Of a stretch of DNA of 11,131 bases, positions 1-6,040 are shown one piece after another. The DNA comes from Alphaproteobacteria bacterium (GTDB taxonomy: Bacteria > Pseudomonadota > Alphaproteobacteria > Rhizobiales > Devosiaceae). How positions within the stretch are numbered: the stretch's first letter is position 1; the number at the start of each line of letters is the position of its first letter. The DNA is taken from contig JAADFY010000001.1 in NCBI GenBank assembly GCA_013152625.1, positions 1 to 11,131 of the forward strand. The letters run 5' to 3'. The position numbers and the translations under genes are program-made. Under the pieces are notes generated by a model. It was given only the letters and a program-made list of their open reading frames with translations. It was not told the DNA's origin and ran no database searches.

Positions 1-579
1 AAAAATTTCCAGCGGTAACCGCAGATGCCCCCGGGAAAGGTTAAACCCCAACCGGTTCAGTTCATCTGCCAGCGCCATGGTCACCCCCAGGTGGCCGGCA
101 ACATCAGCGCTGCCGGGAGGGCTGGCGCCATGCAAGATGGTGGCCGCCATGTGCAACAAAACCGATACCGTCTCCCCTGCATACCCTTCGAACGTGGCCA
201 GATCGGGCATGGGATCACGATAGAGGTCAAACCGTCTCGCCTCGATCAACCGGCAAAGGGGTGCCGGGTCGAGCCCGCAGGTGGCCAGTGTGTCCAGCAG
301 CGCCATGGCAAGCGGGCTGCCGCCAGCGTCCTCTTGCCCCCCATCGCCGCTGTCCAACCGCCCTTCAAGCATATCGCGCCACCAGCGCAGGCGAATTTCG
401 CTTAAGCCCGGCTCTGAAACCTTGTGTCGAACCGCCTCGATTTCGGCGGCAAATGCATAAAGCGCCTGCACATGGCGGCGGCTCTTTTCGGGCAATATCA
501 GGGTGGCGAAATAGCGCCGTCGGTCCAGCGCACGCAGGGTCTGGGCAGCAAATGCAAAATTATCGTCGGGGGCGGCCAT
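1..579 (-). CDS. Squalene/phytoene synthase-like protein, NDUFAF6-type, C-terminus outside window
   Basis: The first 193 codons are present and the frame is open to the window edge. It starts at ATG 579-577, overlapping the end of the upstream Mth938-like gene by 20 bp, with an AGGGA-type ribosome site just before it. The fold family (head-to-head isoprenyl synthases) is recognised from YAFAAEIEAV near residues 41-50, the RLRWWRDML stretch near 63-71, and RGHLRLPL near 183-190. True squalene/phytoene synthases carry an Asp-rich metal-binding motif where this protein has AAEIEAVRH (about 44-52), and a second one where it has ALADELNRL (about 169-177); neither carries the usual DxxxD. This matches the non-catalytic alphaproteobacterial/mitochondrial NDUFAF6 branch, so a role in respiratory complex I assembly is a better inference than carotenoid or hopanoid synthesis. 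Family call is firm; function is inferred. Confidence 0.85.
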   Translation of the reverse strand, partial: MAAPDDNFAFAAQTLRALDRRRYFATLILPEKSRRHVQALYAFAAEIEAVRHKVSEPGLSEIRLRWWRDMLEGRLDSGDGGQEDAGGSPLAMALLDTLATCGLDPAPLCRLIEARRFDLYRDPMPDLATFEGYAGETVSVLLHMAATILHGASPPGSADVAGHLGVTMALADELNRLGFNLSRGHLRLPLEIF

Positions 580-994
580 CTCGGTCCCTGGGTGAGGCCA
601 CAGCAATCAGGGCCGCGGCCACCAGCCGGTTTTCGGCCAGAAGAACATTATAGGTGCGCAAAGCACTGCCGGTGGACAGGACTTCAAGAATGCAGCCCGT
701 CTCCCGCAAAATGCCGGCCACATCAGCGGGCAGCGTGGCAACATCGGCTCCCATGCCGAAAAGCACCACCCCGGGTGAGCCACCCGGGGCCGGCATTGCC
801 GCAAAAAGAGAGGCCAGGGAGGGTTGGGTTATTTCGGCGGGCGCCTTCGCCGTCCAGGCAAAAATCCCCTTTGACAGGCACAGGATCGATCCCCGGTGGG
901 ACATGCCCCCAAAACGAAACCCGCCATTGCCATAGGCATCGATGATGACCTGTTGGCCAAAGTGCTCACGTTCGAGCGAGCCCGCAACAGCCAT
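560..994 (-). CDS. Mth938-like domain protein (DUF498 / NDUFAF3-like)
   Basis: A 144-residue protein matching the Mth938-like fold: IDAYGNGGFRFGGMSHRGS at about residues 18-36, a central VVLFGMGAD segment, then LSTGSALRTYNVLLAENR and a final VAAALIAV strand, all hallmarks of the family. The mitochondrial relative NDUFAF3 is a complex I assembly factor; bacterial members have no settled biochemical function. The gene overlaps the following squalene synthase-like gene by 20 bp, implying translational coupling. Its ATG (994-992) lies three bases from a MITE-like element, and the element's CTAG supplies an in-frame TAG two codons upstream, so the original start, ribosome site or promoter may have been displaced. 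AGGAG touches the ATG directly, too close for good spacing. The family core is complete, so the product is probably still functional. Confidence 0.88.
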   Translation of the reverse strand: MAVAGSLEREHFGQQVIIDAYGNGGFRFGGMSHRGSILCLSKGIFAWTAKAPAEITQPSLASLFAAMPAPGGSPGVVLFGMGADVATLPADVAGILRETGCILEVLSTGSALRTYNVLLAENRLVAAALIAVASPRDRDGRPRR

Positions 995-996
995 CT

Positions 997-1020
997 CCTA
1001 GGTCACATACCCATAAACGG
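997..1020 (+). repeat. Left terminal inverted repeat of the MITE-like element
   Basis: Twenty-four bases from CCTAGGTCAC through ACCCATAAACGG, paired with the inverted copy at 1301-1324. The outer end is two bases upstream of the Mth938-like start codon on the opposite strand. Confidence 0.8.
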
Positions 1021-1141
1021 GGGCGATATGGCGCTTCAATTGGCAAAAATATGCACGAAGAAGGGTGAAAAGCGGGTCTATATCCCGGTTGAGCCCTTCG
1101 ACACAGCAGATTGCAGCCAATTGAGCGGTCTTTCTGTGGAC

Positions 1142-1186
1142 GCGCTTTCGAACCAACAATCCGGTGCCCACTTTGTTTGAAAGCGC
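1142..1186. repeat. Short palindromic intergenic repeat, CCGGTGCCCACTTT core, inside the MITE
   Basis: Arms GCGCTTTCGAAC (1142-1153) and GTTTGAAAGCGC (1175-1186) are inverted repeats with 11 of 12 matches. They enclose the 14-bp core CCGGTGCCCACTTT at 1161-1174. The identical core occurs inverted at 3329-3342 in another palindrome after glnA. Cores of this kind are common in scattered Rhizobiales intergenic repeats; that is from memory, not checked. Confidence 0.65.
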
Positions 1187-1300
1187 TTTGGGACTATGGC
1201 CAATTTGTCCACCTAATGCGTACCAAGAGCTTGAAAACCATTTGGTTTCCTGTCCTCTTGCGCCTGTTATGTGAACAAATCGGCTCATACCATTTCATCT

Positions 1301-1324
1301 CCGTTTATGGGTCCGTGACCTAGG
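1301..1324 (-). repeat. Right terminal inverted repeat of the MITE-like element
   Basis: Inverted copy of 997-1020 with 22 of 24 matches; contains CTAG at 1320-1323. The glnB regulatory region begins directly after it. Confidence 0.8.
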
Positions 1325-1418
1325 GTCCCGGTGCCCGTTTTTTGCGCGCCCTGCCTATTTTCCCGGCACACCCACACGAGCCCGGGCTTCGGCGGGAAAC
1401 AGAAATTTGCTTAACCCA

Positions 1419-1432
1419 TTGATCTGGCGCAA
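1419..1432 (+). promoter_or_regulatory. Possible FNR/FixK-type box upstream of glnB
   Basis: TTGATCTGGCGCAA has one perfect TTGAT half-site and a partial second half (CGCAA against ATCAA) with the right 4-base spacer. It lies 20 bp upstream of the sigma-54 -24 element. Only half of the site is convincing, so this is a weak call. Confidence 0.3.
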
Positions 1433-1452
1433 GTTATCCAAGGGCGTAAAAA

Positions 1453-1468
1453 TGGCACACTGTGTGCA
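1453..1468 (+). promoter_or_regulatory. Sigma-54 (RpoN) promoter of glnB-glnA
   Basis: TGGCACACTGTGTGCA fits the sigma-54 consensus TGGCAC-N5-TTGCA at every conserved position except the first T of the -12 element. The invariant GG and GC are correctly spaced. It would start transcription near 1478-1480, leaving a leader of about 40 nt before the glnB ATG. RpoN/NtrC-driven glnBA transcription is established in rhizobia and Azospirillum. I saw no clear NtrC palindrome in 1325-1450, so the enhancer may be degenerate or may have been displaced by the MITE insertion. Confidence 0.8.
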
Positions 1469-1517
1469 TACTCACCGGTAATGCACTTTGGCAGCGAAAC
1501 CTTTAGGGGACCACCCG

Positions 1518-1856
1518 ATGAAAAAGATTGAGGCGATCATCAAGCCGTTCAAACTGGACGAGGTCAAGGAGGCGTTGCAGGAAGTGGGCCTGCAGGGGAT
1601 CACCGTGACCGAGGCGAAGGGATTTGGCCGGCAAAAGGGCCACACCGAGCTGTATCGGGGGGCCGAATATGTGGTGGATTTTCTGCCCAAGGTCAAAATT
1701 GAAGTGGTGGTAACCGATGCCCAGGCCGACAAGGCCATCGAAGCCATTCGCAACGCCGCCCAGACCGGGCGTATTGGCGACGGCAAGATTTTTGTCTACA
1801 CCATCGAACAGGCGATCCGTATTCGCACCAGCGAGACCGGCGACGACGCCATTTAG
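1518..1856 (+). CDS. glnB: Nitrogen regulatory protein P-II
   Basis: Exactly 112 residues, the standard PII length. PII is the trimeric cytosolic sensor of 2-oxoglutarate, ATP/ADP and, through uridylylation, glutamine; it controls NtrB, the adenylyltransferase acting on glutamine synthetase, and ammonium uptake. Visible features are the N-terminus MKKIEAIIKPFKLDEV, a T-loop at about 37-55 containing the uridylylated Tyr51 (YRGAEYVVDF), and the B-loop TGRIGDGK at 83-90 that binds nucleotide phosphates. The ATG at 1518 is preferred over the in-frame ATG at 1488 because it gives the family N-terminus and follows an AGGGGA ribosome site at 1505-1510. A sigma-54 promoter lies upstream. The next gene, glnA, begins 47 nt after the stop, which indicates glnB rather than glnK. 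Confidence 0.97.
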   Translation: MKKIEAIIKPFKLDEVKEALQEVGLQGITVTEAKGFGRQKGHTELYRGAEYVVDFLPKVKIEVVVTDAQADKAIEAIRNAAQTGRIGDGKIFVYTIEQAIRIRTSETGDDAI

Positions 1857-1903
1857 CTTTCCACCCCATCACTCAACCCTTCCGATCAAAGGTAATTGCC
1901 CAA

Positions 1904-3313
1904 ATGAGCTCCGGTTCCGATCTACTGAAAAAAATCAAAGACGAAGACATCAAATTCGTCGATCTGCGCTTTACCGATCCGCGCGGCAAGCTGCAACATC
2001 TCACCATGGATCAGACGGCGATCAACGAAGACACGTTCGAAGAAGGTGTCATGTTCGACGGGTCCTCGATTGCCGGCTGGAAAGCCATAAACGAGAGCGA
2101 CATGGTGCTCATGCCCGATGCGGACGCATGTTATATTGATCCGTTTTTCGGGCAGACGACCCTGGCGGTCAGTTGCGATATTTTAGAGCCTTCCACCTAT
2201 CAGCCCTATTCCCGGGATCCGCGAACCACAGCGAAAAAGGCCGAGGCCTTCCTTAAATCTTCCGGGATTGGTGATTCAGTGGTGTTTGGTCCCGAACCGG
2301 AGTTTTTCCTGTTCGACGACGTGCGCTATTCGGCCAGCCCCTACAATACCTCGTTCAGGCTCGACCATTCCGAATTGCCCACCAATACCGATGCTGAATA
2401 TGAAGCGGGCAATTCCGGGCACCATATCGGCACAAAACTGGGGTATTTTCCGGTTCCCCCCTTAGACAGCGCCCAGGACATTCGCTCGGAAATGATTTCG
2501 GTCATGTCCGAAATGGGGGTCGTGACAGAAAAACACCACCACGAAGTGGGTTCCGCTCAGCACGAACTGGGCATCAAGTTCGCGCCGATGATCCAATCGG
2601 CCGATCAGGTGCAGATTTACAAGTATGTGGTTCAGCAGGTGGCCAACGCCTATGGCAAGACCGCCACGTTCATGCCCAAGCCGGTCTATGGGGACAATGG
2701 CACCGGCATGCACTGCCACCAGTCCATATGGAAAAACGGCAAGCCCCTGTTTGCCGGGGATCAGTATGCCGGTCTGTCCATGGAGTGCCTTTATTACATC
2801 GGTGGCATTATCAAACATGCCCGGGCCCTGAACGCTTTCACCAACCCCTCGACCAACTCCTACAAACGGCTGGTTCCCGGATTTGAAGCCCCGGTTCTGC
2901 TTGCCTATTCGGCCCGCAACCGCTCCGCTTCGTGCCGAATACCGTTTGGCCAGAGCCCGAGCTCAAAACGCCTTGAAGTGCGGTTCCCGGATCCGATGGC
3001 CAACCCGTATCTGGCGTTTGCCGCCATGCTGATGGCCGGGCTGGACGGCATTCGAAACAAGATCCATCCCGGTGAGCCCATGGACAAGGATCTTTATGAT
3101 CTGCCGCCCGAGGAGCTTGAAGGCATTCCAACGGTTTGCGGTTCTTTGCGCGAAGCGGTGGAACATCTCAATGGCGACCGTGAATTCTTAAAGGCCGGCG
3201 GCGTCATGGATGACGATCAGATCGATGCTTACATCGAGTTGAAAATGGAAGAGGTCATCCGGTTCGAGCACACCCCGCACCCGGTGGAATTTGAAATGTA
3301 CTATTCGGCATAA
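1904..3313 (+). CDS. glnA: Type I glutamine synthetase
   Basis: A 469-residue GSI-beta type enzyme making glutamine from glutamate, ammonia and ATP; dodecameric and cytosolic. Motifs in order: FDGSSIAGWK at 51-60, the metal-ligand segment GPEPEFFLF at 129-137, HHHEVGSAQHE at 211-221 with metal-binding Glu214 and Glu221, NGTGMHCHQS at 265-274, the ATP/substrate segment NPSTNSYKRLVPGFEAP at 314-330, ARNRSASCRIP at 337-347, and the adenylylation site DLYDLPPEE with Tyr398 (397 after Met removal). The enzyme is therefore expected to be switched off by adenylylation under PII control. It lies 47 nt behind glnB with no hairpin between them, so co-transcription from the sigma-54 promoter is likely. 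An AAAGG ribosome site sits about 11 nt before the ATG. Nothing is missing or truncated. Confidence 0.98.
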   Translation: MSSGSDLLKKIKDEDIKFVDLRFTDPRGKLQHLTMDQTAINEDTFEEGVMFDGSSIAGWKAINESDMVLMPDADACYIDPFFGQTTLAVSCDILEPSTYQPYSRDPRTTAKKAEAFLKSSGIGDSVVFGPEPEFFLFDDVRYSASPYNTSFRLDHSELPTNTDAEYEAGNSGHHIGTKLGYFPVPPLDSAQDIRSEMISVMSEMGVVTEKHHHEVGSAQHELGIKFAPMIQSADQVQIYKYVVQQVANAYGKTATFMPKPVYGDNGTGMHCHQSIWKNGKPLFAGDQYAGLSMECLYYIGGIIKHARALNAFTNPSTNSYKRLVPGFEAPVLLAYSARNRSASCRIPFGQSPSSKRLEVRFPDPMANPYLAFAAMLMAGLDGIRNKIHPGEPMDKDLYDLPPEELEGIPTVCGSLREAVEHLNGDREFLKAGGVMDDDQIDAYIELKMEEVIRFEHTPHPVEFEMYYSA

Positions 3314-3316
3314 GGA

Positions 3317-3361
3317 GCGTTGCCAGAGAAAGTGGGCACCGGTTTTTCGGTTCGGCAGCGC
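3317..3361. repeat. Palindromic repeat with CCGGTGCCCACTTT core after glnA, possible bidirectional terminator
   Basis: Starting four bases after the glnA stop, GCGTTGCC (3317-3324) pairs with GGCAGCGC (3354-3361), eight pairs including one G-T. An inner GAAA/TTTC pairing is also possible. AAAGTGGGCACCGG at 3329-3342 is the reverse complement of the core at 1161-1174. It sits between convergent genes (glnA and a minus-strand sulfotransferase), where it could stop transcripts or protect the glnA 3' end. There is no long T-tract after the full stem, so termination is inferred. Confidence 0.6.
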
Positions 3362-3408
3362 GACCATCAAGGAACATGCTGCCGATTTCGGCCTGATTTA
3401 TTTCGGCT

Positions 3409-4407
3409 TTACTCGCCAATCGCGGCCAGTCCGGCTTTGAGATGAGCTTCGGACTGGTCGAGCGCCTCCTGGCGTGACGTGCCGGAAATTCCCAGCACTT
3501 CTTCGGTCAGATAACCAAATCTCGCCATTTGGGTGGCGTGCACGGTAACAATGGCGCGCACCTGGTCCGGGGTGAGCACATCACGCCAGACGCCGGCTTT
3601 GCCCTGAACAAAAAATGCGTCAGAGTGTTCCGGTTTTTCGCCAAAACCCCCGGCCTGCTCCGCCGCCTGCAAATTGGCGAATGAAGCCGCATCCACCGCT
3701 TTTGCAATCACCTTGTCATCGATGGGAAAGCCCACATGGCGCACCAGTTTAGTAAAGCTGGCGATGGGGTCGGCGACCATATCTTCATATTTGAGAACCA
3801 GGATGTCCGGTGTTTCCGGCCAGGTCCAGCTTTTGACATTCTGGCTCCAGGAGGCGCGCACTTCGGGGGACGCTTTCTTTTTGGCCGGCAATACATATCC
3901 CACCTTGGCCATCTGACGAATGGAAACGTCAATATCAGCGGCAATATGCCGGGCCAGTGAACGGCATACATCAAGGGGGTTGCGCACCAGATAGAGCCCG
4001 CCCCGGGACACCCCCATATTATGGGAATGGCCCCCGTGCATCACCCCGAGGGCGGAGTGGGTCTTGATCATGGGAATGCCCGGATAATCCCGGGCCAGAT
4101 ATTCATGCACCAGCAACCGGCCCCGGGCCAGTTGCCGGTCGCTGAGGCCTTCGGGGTGACGGCCCACCACTTTTTCGAAATGAGAAATCGAATTGTCGCC
4201 GGTAAAAAACGCGCCCAGCCCCTCAAAATCAGCGCCCTCACCGGGCAGATTTCCATTTTCCCGCAACAGGGCAAGCAGGAACAGCCGGGTCCATGTGTTG
4301 CCCGATTTGGGGTACGAGGCCAGCCAGTACAGCGGGCGTATGGGATTTTTTTTACCTGCGGGCCGGCTGACCTCGCCGGCCACGCTGTTTTTCGAGGTAT
4401 CAGTCAT
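3409..4407 (-). CDS. Sulfotransferase domain protein (downstream paralogue)
   Basis: A 332-residue PAPS-dependent sulfotransferase fold, expected to transfer sulfate to a hydroxyl or amine of an unidentified acceptor. The 5'-phosphosulfate loop SYPKSGNTW lies at 31-39, KTH at 115-117 holds the likely catalytic His117, the 3'-phosphate-binding segment YLVRNPLDVCRS lies at 139-150 with Arg142 and Ser150, and the cofactor-binding GKAGVWRDVLT lies at 269-279. There is no signal peptide or membrane span, so it is probably cytosolic. The N-terminus is about 17 residues longer than its neighbour's and the ribosome site is weak, so a later start cannot be excluded, although no better Met is visible before the P-loop. 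It lies 148 bp downstream of a same-strand paralogue (roughly 40% identical by eye). The substrate is unknown. Confidence 0.9.
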   Translation of the reverse strand: MTDTSKNSVAGEVSRPAGKKNPIRPLYWLASYPKSGNTWTRLFLLALLRENGNLPGEGADFEGLGAFFTGDNSISHFEKVVGRHPEGLSDRQLARGRLLVHEYLARDYPGIPMIKTHSALGVMHGGHSHNMGVSRGGLYLVRNPLDVCRSLARHIAADIDVSIRQMAKVGYVLPAKKKASPEVRASWSQNVKSWTWPETPDILVLKYEDMVADPIASFTKLVRHVGFPIDDKVIAKAVDAASFANLQAAEQAGGFGEKPEHSDAFFVQGKAGVWRDVLTPDQVRAIVTVHATQMARFGYLTEEVLGISGTSRQEALDQSEAHLKAGLAAIGE

Positions 4408-4458
4408 GGAAAATTCTTGTGTGCTCGGGGTTTCAAGGGGCTGGCGGCTAGAGTAAAT

Positions 4459-4483
4459 CCGGCTTTGAAAGAATCAAAGCCGG
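4459..4483. repeat. Perfect stem-loop between the two sulfotransferase genes
   Basis: CCGGCTTTGA (4459-4468) and TCAAAGCCGG (4474-4483) form a perfect 10-bp stem with a 5-base loop. Flanking TAGAGT and ACTCTA can extend the pairing across a small bulge. On the minus strand no T-run follows, so this is not a textbook intrinsic terminator for the upstream gene; a processing or stabilising hairpin, or a dispersed repeat, is equally possible. Confidence 0.7.
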
Positions 4484-4555
4484 ACTCTAAATCTTTGTTT
4501 TGTCGCGTTTCCGAACCGGATAACCGGGTCCACTTATCCTGGAAACGCTCATGCA

Positions 4556-5569
4556 TCAGGACTGAGAGGTCCATTCCGGTCCGGACACGACCTGACCGGC
4601 GGAGGGCCGCAGGCCGTGACGGGCGTTCTTGCTGTTCTTGTTGTTTTTGGCGTTCTTTTTCAGCCGCAGCGCGGTTCTTAATGCCGTTGCCCTGTCGATC
4701 CGGGCGAACCTGAGCACGTCTTCGGTCAGATAGCCGAACTTGTTCATCTCACGGGCATGGACTTCAACCATAACCTTGGCACCGGGCTGACTGAGCATCG
4801 ACTGCCAGCCGCCAACCTTGCCTTCGCCGAAAAAACGAGCCTGACGCAGTTTCTCGCCAAACCCTTCTTTTTTCTCCCGGTCGCGGAGTTTGGCCAGCCG
4901 GGTGGCCTCAACAGCTGCGGCAATCTGGCCGGGGGTGGCGGGAATTTTCATGTGGTGGACAATGCGTGTAAATCCGGCGACGGGATCGGCAACCAGATCC
5001 TCATACCGCATGGTGAGTATTTTCTTGTCCTTTTTACCGGTCCAACTGGCAACATTTTGCCACCATGACCCATAGGCCTGAGGCGCGACTTTATCTCCGC
5101 CGCGGGCGAGATTGCCCAAAAGGGCCATGGAACCAATGGTCTGGGTGATGGAGCCGGACATATGGCCGGAAAACGAGACCAGAACATCGAGCGGATTGCG
5201 CACCAGATAAAGCGCACCGCGGCTGAATTTCATATTATGGGAGGGTTTGCCGTAAAACAGGCCCAACGCCTGATGGGTTTTAACGAACGGCGGATACGGG
5301 TGTTCCCGGGCGATTTGTTCCTGGACGCCAAGGCGGGCCTCGGCCAGTTCTTCATTGCTCAATTCCGAAGGGCGACGCCCGGTCAGGCGGGTAAATAATT
5401 CGGCGTTGGAATCACTGGGAAATTCCGGCCCGAGCTGCTTGAAATCAATCCCCTTGCCCGGGATTGTGCCCATATCCCGCAGCAGCACCTGTAAAAACAG
5501 GCGCACCCAGGTGTTGCCCGATTTCGGGTAGGAGGCAATCCAGTAAATCGGTTGAAATCTGTCGGCCAT
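4556..5569 (-). CDS. Sulfotransferase domain protein (upstream paralogue)
   Basis: A 337-residue homologue of the downstream sulfotransferase, with the same motifs: SYPKSGNTW at 13-21, KTH at 97-99 with the likely catalytic His99, YLVRNPLDV at 121-129, and GKVGGWQSML at 250-259. A GGGGAG ribosome site lies about 8 nt before the ATG, supporting this start. The two genes share GYLTED/EVL-type endings and the HNM..SRG.LYLVRNPLD block, indicating an old tandem duplication followed by divergence. From about residue 305 the protein ends in a Lys/Asn-rich low-complexity tail (repeated KN and NK) absent from its paralogue. It is probably the first gene of a two-gene minus-strand unit. No nearby PAPS synthesis genes, glycosyltransferases or transporters hint at the acceptor. 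Confidence 0.9.
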   Translation of the reverse strand: MADRFQPIYWIASYPKSGNTWVRLFLQVLLRDMGTIPGKGIDFKQLGPEFPSDSNAELFTRLTGRRPSELSNEELAEARLGVQEQIAREHPYPPFVKTHQALGLFYGKPSHNMKFSRGALYLVRNPLDVLVSFSGHMSGSITQTIGSMALLGNLARGGDKVAPQAYGSWWQNVASWTGKKDKKILTMRYEDLVADPVAGFTRIVHHMKIPATPGQIAAAVEATRLAKLRDREKKEGFGEKLRQARFFGEGKVGGWQSMLSQPGAKVMVEVHAREMNKFGYLTEDVLRFARIDRATALRTALRLKKNAKNNKNSKNARHGLRPSAGQVVSGPEWTSQS

Positions 5570-5760
5570 TGGCGGGCTCCCCGGTTGCGCCTAGGGTTTA
5601 ACCCCTAACTAGCAACAAGAAAGCACCTAGATCAATGTCTGCGATCAAACGATGACAAAGCCAAGGCTCAAGACAAGCACGACCAGCGCTCTGGGGACTG
5701 ACAGGTGGACAAGCCGGTACGCACTACTCAACAATCCGGCCCGCCACCATGGTCCGTTAC

Positions 5761-5790
5761 GGCTGGCAGATACTCGGCTGGCAGATACCT
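5761..5790 (+). repeat. 15-bp tandem duplication
   Basis: GGCTGGCAGATACTC (5761-5775) is followed directly by GGCTGGCAGATACCT (5776-5790), identical over the first 13 bases. Each copy is preceded by C, which extends the unit boundary. No function is visible; it looks like a slippage duplication. Confidence 0.7.
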
Positions 5791-5984
5791 GGGATGAAAC
5801 CCGGCTCAACCGGCCAGCAGTTCTGGACATACGGCAACTCCGTACTCAAATACCGCAGGGCCCTTTTTAGTCCCCCTTGCTTAAGGAAATACTGACGGGG
5901 CGCAAAAAAAAGAAAAGTTTCGTCCAGAAGGCCAAAAATCCGGTCAATAAACCCTACCCAAAAAGGCTCAATCCAAAGAGAATT

Positions 5985-6040
5985 GGCCCAAAAAAAGTCC
6001 CGGCCCAAAAAAAGTCCCGGCCCAAAAAAAGTCCCGGCCC
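5985..6040 (-). repeat. 17-bp tandem repeat built from a terminator arm plus T-tract
   Basis: On the plus strand GGCCCAAAAAAAGTCCC occurs three times head to tail without gaps (5985-6001, 6002-6018, 6019-6035). A fourth partial copy at 6036-6042 merges into the hairpin. On the minus strand each unit reads as the distal terminator arm followed by seven T. Degenerate relatives seem to continue to about 5955. Confidence 0.85.

Larger units (their letters stand above)
997..1324. mobile_element. MITE-like non-autonomous element with 24-bp inverted ends at CTAG
   Basis: The sequences at 997-1020 and 1301-1324 are inverted copies matching at 22 of 24 positions (mismatches only at positions 12-13), both containing CTAG near the outer edge (998-1001 and 1320-1323) and reading CCTAGGTCAC then ACCCATAAACGG. 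Similarity continues weakly about ten bases further inward. The roughly 280-bp interior is visibly less GC-rich than the flanks and has no recognisable transposase; short frames on both strands simply run into the ends and stop at the TAG of CTAG. This is the structure of a miniature inverted-repeat element mobilised in trans. IS870/IS427-type elements of the IS5 group are known to insert at CTAG, so such a parent is plausible but not shown. Confidence 0.75.

Noticed and set aside
998..1288. A 96-codon minus-strand frame (and plus-strand frames at 896-1180 and 1111-1323) within the MITE as a possible transposase remnant
   Set aside because: No DDE-like or other transposase motif could be seen. 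Their ends are explained by the symmetric inverted repeats running into the TAG of CTAG.
2462..2818. A minus-strand frame inside glnA
   Set aside because: It is a codon-bias shadow of glnA, which is intact and highly conserved.
4021..4713. A 230-codon plus-strand frame spanning the two sulfotransferases
   Set aside because: It is antisense to two genes with clear PAPS-binding motifs and crosses the intergenic hairpin; no domain is visible.
5757..6008. An 83-codon minus-strand frame with aromatic-rich GRDFFWA-type sequence
   Set aside because: Its start is translated from the T-tract repeats downstream of the terminator and its end from the 15-bp tandem duplication. There is no ribosome site or known family.
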